Below, piece after piece: positions 7,092 through 13,217 of a stretch of DNA of 20,392 nucleotides. The notes beneath the pieces are model-generated. The model did no database searches. It was not told where the DNA came from and saw nothing but the letters and a program-made list of their open reading frames with translations. The position numbers were made by a program, and so were the translations under genes. Source of the stretch: JALRHH01 sp964638875 (GTDB lineage: Bacteria; Patescibacteriota; Saccharimonadia; Saccharimonadales; JALRHH01); assembly GCA_964638875.1 (NCBI GenBank), contig CAZXBL010000015.1:1-20392 (forward strand). Reading direction: 5' to 3'. Within the stretch, counting starts at the first letter, position 1. Each line of letters begins with the position of its first letter.

Positions 7092-7429
7092 TACTTAGTC
7101 TCCTTCTTCCCTTTAGGTTCTTTCTTGTCATCCTCTGCCGCAAAGACTGCGATTGAATCACCTTCTTTAAGANNNNNNNNNNCTTTCTTGATGTCATTGT
7201 CACGACCCTTGGACTGCTTACCACCCTTACGGACGGTTCGCTTAGCCTTGCCCTTAACATTTAGAATGTTTACATCAGTAACGGTAACGCTGAACTGTGC
7301 AGTAACTGCATCAGCAACTTCTGTACGGTTGGCGTCGGTTGGTACAACAAACACGTAAGTGTTCTTGGTCATGCTCTGACCGTATGCCTTTTCGCTAATG
7401 CGAGGCTTTAGTAATAATGTTTTACTCAT
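7091..7429 (-). CDS. rplW: 50S ribosomal protein uL23 (L23), contains a 10-N gap
   Basis: L23 sits at the tunnel exit and is the docking site for trigger factor and SRP. The product is about 112 residues: KPRISEKAYGQSMTKNTYVF at the start, then the KAKRTVRKGGKQSKGRDNDIKK loop and a C-terminal LKEGDSIAVF with a short Lys/Glu tail. Ten undetermined bases (7173-7182) mask four codons. The reading frame is kept across them, and the known flanking bases fit the usual AYVT-type residues before L-x-EGDSI, so the gap size appears right. Both gene ends overlap neighbours as TAATG. Confidence 0.95.
   Translation of the reverse strand: MSKTLLLKPRISEKAYGQSMTKNTYVFVVPTDANRTEVADAVTAQFSVTVTDVNILNVKGKAKRTVRKGGKQSKGRDNDIKKXXXXLKEGDSIAVFAAEDDKKEPKGKKETK
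7173..7182. other. Assembly gap of 10 N inside rplW
   Basis: Ten undetermined bases. The codons around them are G-N-N, two fully unknown codons, and N-N-T, so the reading frame of rplW is preserved. This marks unresolved sequence in the source assembly, not a biological feature. Confidence 0.99.
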
Positions 7430-8058
7430 TACGCCTTACCTCCAAGCCACTCATGAACAATACCTAGCGCCTTGTTAGTGATCACGATGTGGTCAGCGTT
7501 AAGGATGTCATATACATTCAGGTACTTGGCGGTCACAACACTAACGTTCTGGAGGTTGCTGACACTACGAGTTACCTCAGGAGTCTTGGCCTCTACTACA
7601 ATCAATGTGTTCTTAGTTGCACCAAGCTTGTTTAAAAGCTTAACCGCGTCGGCAGTCTTGCCCTTCAGGCTGATGTCTTCAATAACGACAAACTTGTCAG
7701 ATGAAACGCTCAGTGCCTGGCGAAGTGCTACGCGCTTGGTAGCAGTTGGCAGCTTGTGGCTGTAGTTTTCTAGGCCAGTTGGACCAAAGGTTATACCACC
7801 ACCGCGCCAGATTGGCACACGTGATGAACCGAAACGTGCACGTCCGGTACCCTTTTGCTTCCATGGCTTCTTACCACCACCGGATACCAAACCACGAGTC
7901 TTCGTAACAGCGAGGTTAATACGACCGTTAGCTAGGTATGCAACATAAGCTTGCTTCAATAGTTCGTGGTTAGTTACCTCTACGCCAAAGACGCTCTTGT
8001 CGAGCTTGGCAGCAGTTGTAGCCTTTGTACCACTCTTGGTATAAGTCGGAACAGCCAT
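7429..8058 (-). CDS. rplD: 50S ribosomal protein uL4 (L4)
   Basis: Its extended loop forms the tunnel constriction with uL22. In E. coli L4 also represses the S10 operon through its leader. The 209-residue product has the family pattern: the loop KTRGLVSGGGKKPWKQKGTGRARFGSSRVPIWRGGG in outline at about residues 53-90, and a C-terminal globular domain with DILNADHIVITNKAL. It follows rplC by one base (TAAGATG) and overlaps rplW. Whether it regulates the structured leader upstream of rplC is open. Confidence 0.98.
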   Translation of the reverse strand: MAVPTYTKSGTKATTAAKLDKSVFGVEVTNHELLKQAYVAYLANGRINLAVTKTRGLVSGGGKKPWKQKGTGRARFGSSRVPIWRGGGITFGPTGLENYSHKLPTATKRVALRQALSVSSDKFVVIEDISLKGKTADAVKLLNKLGATKNTLIVVEAKTPEVTRSVSNLQNVSVVTAKYLNVYDILNADHIVITNKALGIVHEWLGGKA

Positions 8059-8059
8059 C

Positions 8060-8680
8060 TTACGCCTCCCCTCGGATCACGACGATCCCTTTACGCGGGC
8101 CAGGAACAGCACCAGTCACTCCGATAACACCTAATTCAGTGTCAACGAGTGCGATCTTAAGGTTCTTAACAGTAACTTGTTCGTGACCCATCTGACCTGC
8201 CATTTTCTTGCCCTTAAAAATGTGCTGAGGGTACATAGAACCGATAGAACCAGGTTTACGAGTGTTACCCTTGCCACCGTGCGTCTTGCGCTGTCGGTGG
8301 AAGTTGTGACGCTTGATAGTACCAGCCCAACCTTTACCCTTGCTTGTGCCGGTGACAGCAACGGTGTCACCAACTGAAAAGACCTCTGGGTTGATTGTTT
8401 CTCCAACTTTGAGGTCTTCTGTTATTTCGTCTACGCGGAACTCGCGAATAATCTTCGGGAGCATACCGGCAGCCTTAAAGTGCCCTTGCTGTGGCTTGTT
8501 CACGAGGTTCTCGCGGGCTTCTTCAGCACCGATCTGAACAGCTGTGTAGCCATCAGTATCCAGGGTCTTCACCTGCGTAATGACACAGGGACTAGCGGAA
8601 AGCAAGGTAACAGCAGTAACAACACCGTCATCTGCGATGGTGCTGGTCATGCCAACCTTTCTTGTGATCAATGCTTTCAT
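8060..8680 (-). CDS. rplC: 50S ribosomal protein uL3 (L3)
   Basis: Early-assembly 50S protein reaching towards the peptidyl transferase centre. The 206-residue product shows KALITRKVGMTSTIADDG, the GTSKGKGWAGTIKRHNF block, the HGGKGNTRKPGSIGSMYP loop and KGKKMAGQMGHEQVT. It is the first gene of the long ribosomal operon that runs to the left edge. The start has an AAGGAT ribosome-binding site 5 nt upstream and is preceded by a structured leader and a strong promoter. Unlike the common order, rpsJ is not directly upstream. Confidence 0.98.
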   Translation of the reverse strand: MKALITRKVGMTSTIADDGVVTAVTLLSASPCVITQVKTLDTDGYTAVQIGAEEARENLVNKPQQGHFKAAGMLPKIIREFRVDEITEDLKVGETINPEVFSVGDTVAVTGTSKGKGWAGTIKRHNFHRQRKTHGGKGNTRKPGSIGSMYPQHIFKGKKMAGQMGHEQVTVKNLKIALVDTELGVIGVTGAVPGPRKGIVVIRGEA

Positions 8681-8815
8681 AGCGATCCTTTATTTAATTA
8701 TTTTGGGCTTATGTATGCTCGAGCAAGACATAAAAATGCTTGGTATCCGGTGGTTTCCACCCCTGTTTTTGGGACGGACCTTTACGATTTACCAAGTCCA
8801 AAACTATTGATATAC
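8681..8815 (-). promoter_or_regulatory. Structured 5' leader of the rplC operon
   Basis: About 135 nt lie between the predicted transcription start and the rplC ATG. On the minus strand GGUAU (8816-8812) can pair with AUACC (8746-8742). That outer stem encloses a GGAC/GUCC stem and a GGUGG-AAA-CCACC hairpin (8761-8749). A second hairpin, UUAUGU paired with ACAUAA around the palindrome GCUCGAGC (8733-8709), follows before an A/U-rich stretch and the ribosome-binding site. This is the layout expected of an autoregulatory ribosomal-protein leader, but it does not match one I can name. The fold is read by eye. Confidence 0.5.
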
Positions 8816-8821
8816 CAAAAC

Positions 8822-8851
8822 ATCTTAGCACGTAACTGACACCCCTGTCAA
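8822..8851 (-). promoter_or_regulatory. Promoter of the rplC ribosomal operon
   Basis: A perfect -35 box TTGACA (8851-8846), an 18-nt spacer and a -10 box TAAGAT (8827-8822) lie on the minus strand. The start point is expected near 8815. The inverted repeat TGACA-GGGG-TGTCA (8850-8837) overlaps the -35 box and could be an operator. Confidence 0.75.
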
Positions 8852-8873
8852 TACGTTGTGTATTCTACAAAGA

Positions 8874-9281
8874 CTAATGAGGTTCTGATGTTTGAGCGGC
8901 AACAATTTCGTCAATGACTAGCTGGGCTGTTACTGCAATTGCTTCATTTACTTCTACAGACTCTTTTACCCTATCCTGGGCTTCCGGGCTAAAAGCAGGG
9001 ATTAATCCTTCGGAGACCTTTTCATAAGCACGTCTATGCGCAACAACTAGACCTGCGCATAGTTCAGCTCGTCTTGTAAGACAGCTGATTACAAAACTGC
9101 TAGTCACTTCATCTCGGATTTCTAGCTTTGCGCCTTCTTGAATATCGGGGAATTGAAGGTCAGTTGTACGATACCGAAAGCCCGAAATCTCAACTGCTGC
9201 TTGCACAAACTGAGTATCATCTTCCCCCAGGATAACAGGAGCAAACTCTCTTGAATCTTCAGGGTTACCGGCTTTTGTCAC
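8874..9281 (-). CDS. Unknown 135-aa protein
   Basis: Not recognised. Two GTG codons could be the start. The one at 9281 is preferred because AAAAGG lies 11 nt upstream of it; the one at 9293 would overlap that site and add four residues. The protein is acidic with no signal peptide or membrane segment. A helical middle part contains two Cys (SCLTRRAELCAG) followed by AHRRAYEKVSEG, and the C-terminus is an alpha-helical, valine/alanine/glutamate-rich stretch. It ends 23 nt before the rplC promoter and no terminator is visible between them, so read-through into the ribosomal operon is possible. Transcription probably starts just upstream or reads through from the genes to the right. Confidence 0.7.
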   Translation of the reverse strand: MTKAGNPEDSREFAPVILGEDDTQFVQAAVEISGFRYRTTDLQFPDIQEGAKLEIRDEVTSSFVISCLTRRAELCAGLVVAHRRAYEKVSEGLIPAFSPEAQDRVKESVEVNEAIAVTAQLVIDEIVAAQTSEPH

Positions 9282-9398
9282 AAAATTTCGCACCTTTTAA
9301 ATTGTCGGTATTGTACACCTATTTTTGAACAAAGTGTAAGAATTATCATATTGTGAAGCAAATAAACCATATACGGTATAAATACGTGAGGAGGCGTT

Positions 9399-9500
9399 AT
9401 GAAAACTGAAAGATATTACGTGAGAGACAGCGAAACAAACGAACTCTGGTGCCTAGATTATAAATTTATATCTGGCGAAAAGAAACTTACTGCGAAGTAG
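9399..9500 (+). CDS. Putative 33-aa protein on the plus strand
   Basis: A short frame encoding MKTERYYVRDSETNELWCLD and then a Lys-rich end (SGEKKLTAK). It is supported mainly by a very strong ribosome-binding site (GAGGAGG, 5 nt before ATG), one of the best in the window, and by the TATAAAT box at 9377-9383. The peptide is charged and hydrophilic with two aromatic clusters. It is convergent with the gene at 9487-9912 and overlaps its 3' end by 14 nt. Function unknown; the size makes it uncertain that it is made. Confidence 0.5.
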   Translation: MKTERYYVRDSETNELWCLDYKFISGEKKLTAK

Positions 9501-9912
9501 AAGCCCTTGTAAATTGAGCACGTGATTGCTCACCCGTGGTTTGTAGATTACTAATAAAACTTTTGATAAGCTTGCCGTCAAGAAGTTCTTTCTTTATTTT
9601 GGCGTCGATATCGCATGCCAAAAGATCATCGTCTTCATTCTGACGTGAAATACAACCGTCATACTCCGATTCATCTACCCGGATCTCTTTTTGCAGTTGG
9701 CTGAGGGCAATCATTCCCACAGAAGCGACCTTGTCTACCGAGTCTAGATCAAGATTAATATCCCCATTTACGTTCGGTTCTGGCAGTTTAATACCTGCAC
9801 TCGAACGCTTCAACTCCGGTAACCATCGTTGAGCGATTTCATGCATAAACATGGCAAGTTCTGCTTCACCTTTGTCTATTACCACACCTAATTGTTCAGC
9901 GTTTGGAAACAT
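9487..9912 (-). CDS. Unknown 141-aa acidic protein
   Basis: Not recognised. The ATG at 9912 has an AGGAAG site at suitable distance and follows the gene at 9928-10209 by 15 nt, so the two form a small operon. The protein is acidic, with a helical N-terminal part (GEAELAMFMHEIAQRWLPEL), a middle segment with PNVNGDINLDLDSVD, and an Asp/Glu-rich region (RQNEDDDLLACDIDAKI). Two Cys (86 and about 99) are present. No signal peptide or membrane segment. It overlaps a plus-strand 33-aa ORF by 14 nt at its end. Confidence 0.75.
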   Translation of the reverse strand: MFPNAEQLGVVIDKGEAELAMFMHEIAQRWLPELKRSSAGIKLPEPNVNGDINLDLDSVDKVASVGMIALSQLQKEIRVDESEYDGCISRQNEDDDLLACDIDAKIKKELLDGKLIKSFISNLQTTGEQSRAQFTRASTSQ

Positions 9913-9927
9913 GTTCGTTCTTCCTGC

Positions 9928-10209
9928 CTAGCTTGATAATCCCAGTTGTGATGGGGTTGCAGCATACAAACTACTGGTCAGCTCTGTTACTGTCAGCAAC
10001 CTGCCCATAACCTCAATCGGGTCACTACCAGTCAGCAGTTGAGCATATAGACCCCTGGCGGATTCCTTGTCAATGAGCCCCTGCGTAGTACGGTCTAGCA
10101 CAAAACCCTGTACTTCACGCCTTTCCAATGCTGCCCGAATACGCTGTTCTGTGGGCACAATGAACAGTTCACCTCTTTGGAGTGAACGGGGAGCAGTTTC
10201 GCCTGGCAT
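9928..10209 (-). CDS. Unknown 93-aa protein
   Basis: Not recognised. It starts at 10209 behind GAGGAAA and a convincing promoter (TTGACT, 17 nt, TATGTT). The protein has no Cys, no signal peptide and no membrane segment. It looks mixed alpha/beta with a charged stretch (TEQRIRAALERREVQGFVLD) and a helical C-terminus (EVMGRLLTVTELTSSLY). It leads a two-gene unit with 9487-9912 and lies in the island between rpsJ and rplC. No function can be proposed from sequence alone. Confidence 0.75.
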   Translation of the reverse strand: MPGETAPRSLQRGELFIVPTEQRIRAALERREVQGFVLDRTTQGLIDKESARGLYAQLLTGSDPIEVMGRLLTVTELTSSLYAATPSQLGLSS

Positions 10210-10241
10210 GTTTGTTTCCTCACATTAGCCCAATAATACTC

Positions 10242-10270
10242 AACATACGCCTGCATAAAGGCCAAGTCAA
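10242..10270 (-). promoter_or_regulatory. Promoter of the 9928-10209 / 9487-9912 unit
   Basis: TTGACT (10270-10265), a 17-nt spacer and TATGTT (10247-10242) on the minus strand. The expected start near 10235 leaves a leader of about 25 nt that contains the GAGGAAA ribosome-binding site. Confidence 0.6.
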
Positions 10271-10305
10271 TACTGTAAAAATTCTTACGCTTATAACCTG
10301 GTCTT

Positions 10306-10518
10306 TTATTTTTGCCAGATTCCCATGTCTTTGAAACTTTGGACTATCGCCATAGCATGGCCGTGCCCGAGACCGTGTTCTTCCTTGAGCCAATTAACAA
10401 CGGGCGTGGCCTTAGCATCTTGCCCCAATAAGCCCTTTTCCTCTGCCATTCGTGCAAAATCCTCTGGCCAATAGCCTGTCTTTGCATGAATATTATCGAT
10501 GTAAGCCTGAAATGACAT
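10306..10518 (-). CDS. DUF4287 domain-containing protein
   Basis: A 70-residue protein that consists of little more than a DUF4287 domain: MSFQAYIDNIHAKTGYWPED, a middle AEEKGLLGQDAKATPVVNWLKEEHGLGHGHA segment and an ending of AIVQSFKDMG. The domain is widespread but its biochemical role is not established. The start codon directly follows the stop of the HAD phosphatase gene (TAGATG), so the two are co-transcribed and probably co-translated. Assignment to the family rests on the GLGHGHAMAIV signature. Confidence 0.85.
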   Translation of the reverse strand: MSFQAYIDNIHAKTGYWPEDFARMAEEKGLLGQDAKATPVVNWLKEEHGLGHGHAMAIVQSFKDMGIWQK

Positions 10519-11319
10519 CTATGATAGTTCCTTCATTAATTCATCCAAAGAGTCGACAACTTTAGTTGCACCTGCCTCTTCAAGAGACCTATGATCACCA
10601 AAGCCATGTGTAATACCGATGAGTTCTGAAACCCCTGCATTAATGCCTGATTGGATATCTACCTTGTGGTCACCAAGTACCAAAGACTCGGCTGGAGTAA
10701 CCCCTAGGCGTTGCATCGCAATGTTAAGGCCCTCAGGGTCTGGCTTATGCGAAGATGTGTCATCGCAGGTGACAACAGTAAACATAGGAATATCAAAATA
10801 ACTAGCTAGCTTACTTTCGAATAAGCGCAGCTTTTCAGTGTCGGTAAGAGTTCTGTCTTTGTACAGTTCTGTTATCTCCAGTTCAGGTAATGACACGCCA
10901 AAGTTGCGAACAATGTGATGGGGCGTACCACTTGTGAAGACCGCCAACCTGATGCCCGCGCTTCCTATGCGAGAGAAAAGTTCCGCAAGCCCCTGGTATG
11001 GTTTCACAAATTCGGGGGCAATTTTATCTTGGATGGGATTTAGCATGTGATGAAGTGCATCAAAATCGATGCCATCGAGATGGGTGGGCTGGTTCTTATA
11101 CAGTAAACGAACGGTTCTTTCCAGGGTATCGCGAGCGCTACCGCCTACAACCTCGTTCAGGTGACCTTCGTACACTCCATAATCCGGGATGTCCTGGGCG
11201 GCGATACCATGCTGCGTGAGGTACGTTTTGGCTGTTTCATACTGACCGTGGCGAATTAAGTGAACGGTGTCAACTAGCGTTCCATCAGCGTCAGATAGTA
11301 TTGCTGCAGGTATATCCAT
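10519..11319 (-). CDS. HAD-superfamily hydrolase, phosphoglycolate-phosphatase-like
   Basis: Cytoplasmic phosphatase of the haloacid dehalogenase superfamily, 266 residues. Motif I is SDADGTLVDT with the nucleophile Asp10 and Asp12. A helical cap domain follows (about 20-105). Motif II is FTSGT (Ser130), motif III is Lys192 in HKPDPEG and motif IV is LGDHKVD (Asp217, Asp221). This is closest to the Gph/PpaX-like group; the substrate cannot be told. An extended -10 box lies 8 nt before the ATG and there is no Shine-Dalgarno site, so the mRNA is probably leaderless. It is coupled to the DUF4287 gene downstream. Confidence 0.9.
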   Translation of the reverse strand: MDIPAAILSDADGTLVDTVHLIRHGQYETAKTYLTQHGIAAQDIPDYGVYEGHLNEVVGGSARDTLERTVRLLYKNQPTHLDGIDFDALHHMLNPIQDKIAPEFVKPYQGLAELFSRIGSAGIRLAVFTSGTPHHIVRNFGVSLPELEITELYKDRTLTDTEKLRLFESKLASYFDIPMFTVVTCDDTSSHKPDPEGLNIAMQRLGVTPAESLVLGDHKVDIQSGINAGVSELIGITHGFGDHRSLEEAGATKVVDSLDELMKELS

Positions 11320-11327
11320 ATATATTT

Positions 11328-11356
11328 ATTATAGCACGTTTATGCTTATTTTACAA
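11328..11356 (-). promoter_or_regulatory. Promoter of the HAD-DUF4287 operon (leaderless)
   Basis: TTGTAA (11356-11351), a 17-nt spacer ending in TGC, and a perfect TATAAT (11333-11328) give a strong extended -10 promoter. Only 8 nt separate the -10 box from the ATG at 11319, so the transcript should begin at or within about two bases of the start codon. The -35 box lies in the last codons of the NUDIX gene. Confidence 0.72.
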
Positions 11357-11819
11357 TACCTGCGGCTTTAGCCGGGGTGAATGATTTATCAAATTGCGAG
11401 TGAAGGGGTTCTGGTAGGTTCGAACTATTGAACCATCCTACCTGCGATATTTTGTGAGGTTCGCCGATTTTTACCGTCATGGGGTCAACTTTAACGATAT
11501 GCATTAGCTGCACCCAGTGGGTTTTATCACCGTTATGCTCGCGGTGAGCGTCGTAAGCAGTTATAAACTGTATTTCTATAGGTTTGGTGCAAAGTTCTTC
11601 CAAGATCTCTCGACGAACAGCAGCGTCAACTGACTCGCCGAACTCAATGGCGCCGCCACATATATCCCATTTGCCCTGTTCATCACGTGCCTTTGGACCC
11701 CGTTGCATGAGTAATACATTGCCTTTGCCATCGTGGACAACCATACAAACAGCTACGCCTATATGGTCGACACCACGGCGTAGATCTACAGCTTCATCAG
11801 CTACGGTAACCTTGTTCAT
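11346..11819 (-). CDS. NUDIX hydrolase
   Basis: Hydrolyses a nucleoside diphosphate linked to another group; the exact substrate is unknown. The 157-residue protein has the Nudix box from Gly56: G-x5-E62-x7-R70-E71-I-L-E74-E75, with all metal-binding glutamates present. The glycine usually found after REUxEEx is replaced by Cys. The start at 11819 (MNKVTVADEA) is chosen because an extended -10 box (TGTTATGAT) ends 7 nt before it. The alternative ATG at 11831 lies inside that box and has no ribosome-binding site. The upstream neighbour is the rpsJ terminator region. Confidence 0.9.
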   Translation of the reverse strand: MNKVTVADEAVDLRRGVDHIGVAVCMVVHDGKGNVLLMQRGPKARDEQGKWDICGGAIEFGESVDAAVRREILEELCTKPIEIQFITAYDAHREHNGDKTHWVQLMHIVKVDPMTVKIGEPHKISQVGWFNSSNLPEPLHSQFDKSFTPAKAAGIVK

Positions 11820-11826
11820 ATTCACT

Positions 11827-11835
11827 ATCATAACA
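11827..11835 (-). promoter_or_regulatory. Extended -10 element for the NUDIX gene
   Basis: TG-T-TATGAT on the minus strand, 7 nt before the ATG at 11819. The -35 region is poor, as is common with extended -10 promoters. It directly abuts the terminator hairpin 11835-11867, so transcription of rpsJ ends where that of the NUDIX gene begins. Confidence 0.4.
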
Positions 11836-11867
11836 AAATAACTTCGGATTTACTCCGAAGTTATTTT
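11835..11867 (-). terminator. Perfect hairpin terminator between rpsJ and the NUDIX gene
   Basis: A 14-bp perfect stem (11835-11848 paired with 11854-11867) with a 5-nt loop. On the minus strand the distal arm ends in TTATTTT followed by GTTAT, giving the U-rich end of an intrinsic terminator. The stem also carries AAAA on the other side, so it could work in both directions. Confidence 0.8.
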
Positions 11868-11887
11868 ATCCAATGACAGGAAGAGCA

Positions 11888-11932
11888 GGAAATATTTGAT
11901 TTCCGATGAGAAACCCGCCTGGGGTTTCTCAT
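11888..11932 (-). terminator. Two tandem hairpins directly after rpsJ
   Basis: Just after the rpsJ stop an 11-bp perfect stem (11906-11916 with 11922-11932, loop of 5) is followed by a 6-bp stem (11888-11893 with 11899-11904). Neither has a clean U-tract. They may protect the rpsJ mRNA 3' end, with the next hairpin at 11835-11867 doing the termination. Confidence 0.55.
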
Positions 11933-11937
11933 TACTG

Positions 11938-12282
11938 CTACATCTTGATTTCGGCGTCGCAGCCGGCAGGCAGGCTCAGATTCATGAGGCTGTCGATAGT
12001 TTTTGGTGTTGGGTTCAATACATCGATGAGGCGCTTGTGAACGCGCATTTCGAACTGCTCGCGACCCTTCTTGTACACGTGAGGTGATTTAACCACAGTG
12101 TAAAGTGTTTTTTTGGTTGGTAGTGGGATCGGGCCAGCTACCGTTGCACCGGTGCGAAGCGCGGTGTCAACAATCTGCTTTGCAGACTGGTCAATTACTT
12201 TGTGGTCGTATGCCTTTAGGCGAATACGAATACGTTGTTGCCCATTAGCGGCAGGGGTTTTGGTAGTTTTGGCTTCTGCCAT
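11938..12282 (-). CDS. rpsJ: 30S ribosomal protein uS10 (S10)
   Basis: 30S head protein, also known as NusE in transcription antitermination. The 114-residue product has a short Ala/Thr/Lys N-terminal extension, then RIRIRLKAYDHKVIDQSAKQIV, GPIPLPTKKTLYTVVKSPHVYKK and REQFEMRVHKRLIDVLNPTPKT. The start at 12282 is chosen over the in-frame ATG at 12303 because AAGGAG lies 8 nt before it. Unlike most bacteria, rpsJ is a separate unit closed by three hairpins, 3.2 kb away from rplC. Confidence 0.98.
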   Translation of the reverse strand: MAEAKTTKTPAANGQQRIRIRLKAYDHKVIDQSAKQIVDTALRTGATVAGPIPLPTKKTLYTVVKSPHVYKKGREQFEMRVHKRLIDVLNPTPKTIDSLMNLSLPAGCDAEIKM

Positions 12283-12396
12283 TGATAACTCCTTGCGTTG
12301 CAATCTCTCTCAGAATCAATGAGGTGAACTGAGCGAGTAACCAACACGATTAAATTTACCGATGAATTGTACAATATGTTCATAGAAAAGAAAAGA
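12283..12396 (-). promoter_or_regulatory. rpsJ upstream region, no clear promoter
   Basis: About 114 nt between the terminator at 12397-12415 and the rpsJ start. It holds a perfect palindrome ATTGTACAAT (12366-12375), a TTGTAC that could be a -35 box, and A/T-rich sequence, but no well-spaced -10 box. A promoter for rpsJ must lie here if the terminator works. Confidence 0.3.
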
Positions 12397-12415
12397 GATG
12401 CCAGTATATGGCACC
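12397..12415 (-). terminator. Hairpin terminator after the 51-aa gene
   Basis: On the minus strand GGTGCCA (12415-12409) pairs with TGGCATC (12403-12397) over a 5-nt loop, with one G-U pair, followed by a pyrimidine tract TCTTTTCTTTTCT (12396-12384). It separates the 51-aa gene from rpsJ. Confidence 0.55.
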
Positions 12416-12437
12416 CCTCAAAGTAAATTACAAAGTT

Positions 12438-12593
12438 TTAGGCAGAATAAGTGACTTGCTCGTCAGCTAAAGCTACCGTGCCAGCATTTTCAGCCACCAC
12501 TACTCTTTGCATAACGACCTCGTCAGGTGTTCGGTGTTTTTCGAAGCCAATAGGCTTAACAAGACTTAAGTGATCCACGCCTTCTTGTGCCAT
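12438..12593 (-). CDS. Unknown 51-aa protein
   Basis: Not recognised. A complete small gene with a good ribosome-binding site (AGGAG, 8 nt before ATG) and a terminator 22 nt after its stop. The peptide starts MAQEGVDHLSLVKPIGFEKH, continues with a valine-rich middle (EVVMQRVVVAENAGTVALAD) and ends YSA. It has no Cys, signal peptide or membrane segment. It lies between the J-domain gene and rpsJ and could be a small ribosome- or chaperone-associated protein, but nothing in the sequence shows this. Confidence 0.65.
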   Translation of the reverse strand: MAQEGVDHLSLVKPIGFEKHRTPDEVVMQRVVVAENAGTVALADEQVTYSA

Positions 12594-12713
12594 TTTGTTT
12601 TCTCCTGTAATGTTTACACATTTGTATCCTCACCCACTACTCAATAAGGATATACGTTCTACGATACCATATCTTAGTGCTTATGATAACCGCCCAGCAA
12701 GAAAGAGTGTATT

Positions 12714-12731
12714 TATACCGTCTGCGGTATA
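12714..12731. repeat. Perfect inverted repeat after the J-domain gene
   Basis: TATACCG-TCTG-CGGTATA, a 7-bp perfect inverted repeat 7 nt after the J-domain stop. On the minus strand it is followed by AATACACTC rather than a U-tract, so it is a weak terminator candidate. The region 12594-12713 between it and the 51-aa gene holds no gene that I can see; the repeat may instead be a regulatory site for that gene. Confidence 0.5.
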
Positions 12732-12737
12732 GCCAAG

Positions 12738-13127
12738 CTACTTACGTTTGAATTTGCCTTTCCATTTGGGTTTTTTGGATGGCTCAGAATACTCAGCGTA
12801 AACCTGATCTATAAAAAAATCTTCGTAGCCAGTGTTAGTCTTATCACCAGTTGTAGGAATATCGTAATCATCCTCTTTTAACTCAAGATCGTCGAGCGCT
12901 ACCCGGTTGTGGAGGCTATATAACTTGTTATATGCTGCACGCTTTTCAGGCGTCATAAGGGTACGATAGGCGTGGTTTAAATGCTGCATTGCCTCGTTTG
13001 AGCCCCCAGCATCAGGGTGCGATTCTTTAGCAAGCACCAAATATGCCCGCTTAATATCAGTTGGCTCTGCATCATACTCTATCCCTAGCAACGCGTAATG
13101 GTCTGCAAAGTCTTCGTGTGCACTCAT
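12738..13127 (-). CDS. J-domain protein (DnaJ-like co-chaperone)
   Basis: A 129-residue protein with an N-terminal J domain: DHYALLGIEYDAEPTDIKRAY, the diagnostic HPD motif at residues 37-39 (KESHPDAGG) and the helix-IV part HAYRTLMTPEKRAAYNKLY. J domains stimulate the ATPase of Hsp70 (DnaK). The G/F region, zinc fingers and substrate domain of true DnaJ are absent. Instead there is an acidic linker and a Lys-rich tail ending PKWKGKFKRK, which might contact RNA or ribosomes (inference). A perfect TATAAT lies 9 nt before the ATG. Confidence 0.9.
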   Translation of the reverse strand: MSAHEDFADHYALLGIEYDAEPTDIKRAYLVLAKESHPDAGGSNEAMQHLNHAYRTLMTPEKRAAYNKLYSLHNRVALDDLELKEDDYDIPTTGDKTNTGYEDFFIDQVYAEYSEPSKKPKWKGKFKRK

Positions 13128-13136
13128 GTCACCCCT

Positions 13137-13142
13137 ATTATA
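13137..13142 (-). promoter_or_regulatory. -10 box of the J-domain gene
   Basis: A perfect TATAAT on the minus strand, with 9 nt (AGGGGTGAC) between it and the ATG at 13127. The expected start leaves a leader of about 3 nt. The -35 region is weak (TCTGCA at 17 nt). The AGGGG could instead act as a close-spaced ribosome-binding site from an upstream start. Confidence 0.5.
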
Positions 13143-13217
13143 TCCTAAGCCACTTATTATGCAGAGATGCCTGCACTTGTATTTTGACTGTCTTCTTATA
13201 TTATATGTTTTAGCATT

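Noticed and set aside
13184..13207. TTGACT plus TATATG as a standard promoter for the 233-aa gene
   Set aside because: The spacing is only 12 nt for TATATG and 14 nt for TATGTT, too short for a normal sigma-70 type promoter.
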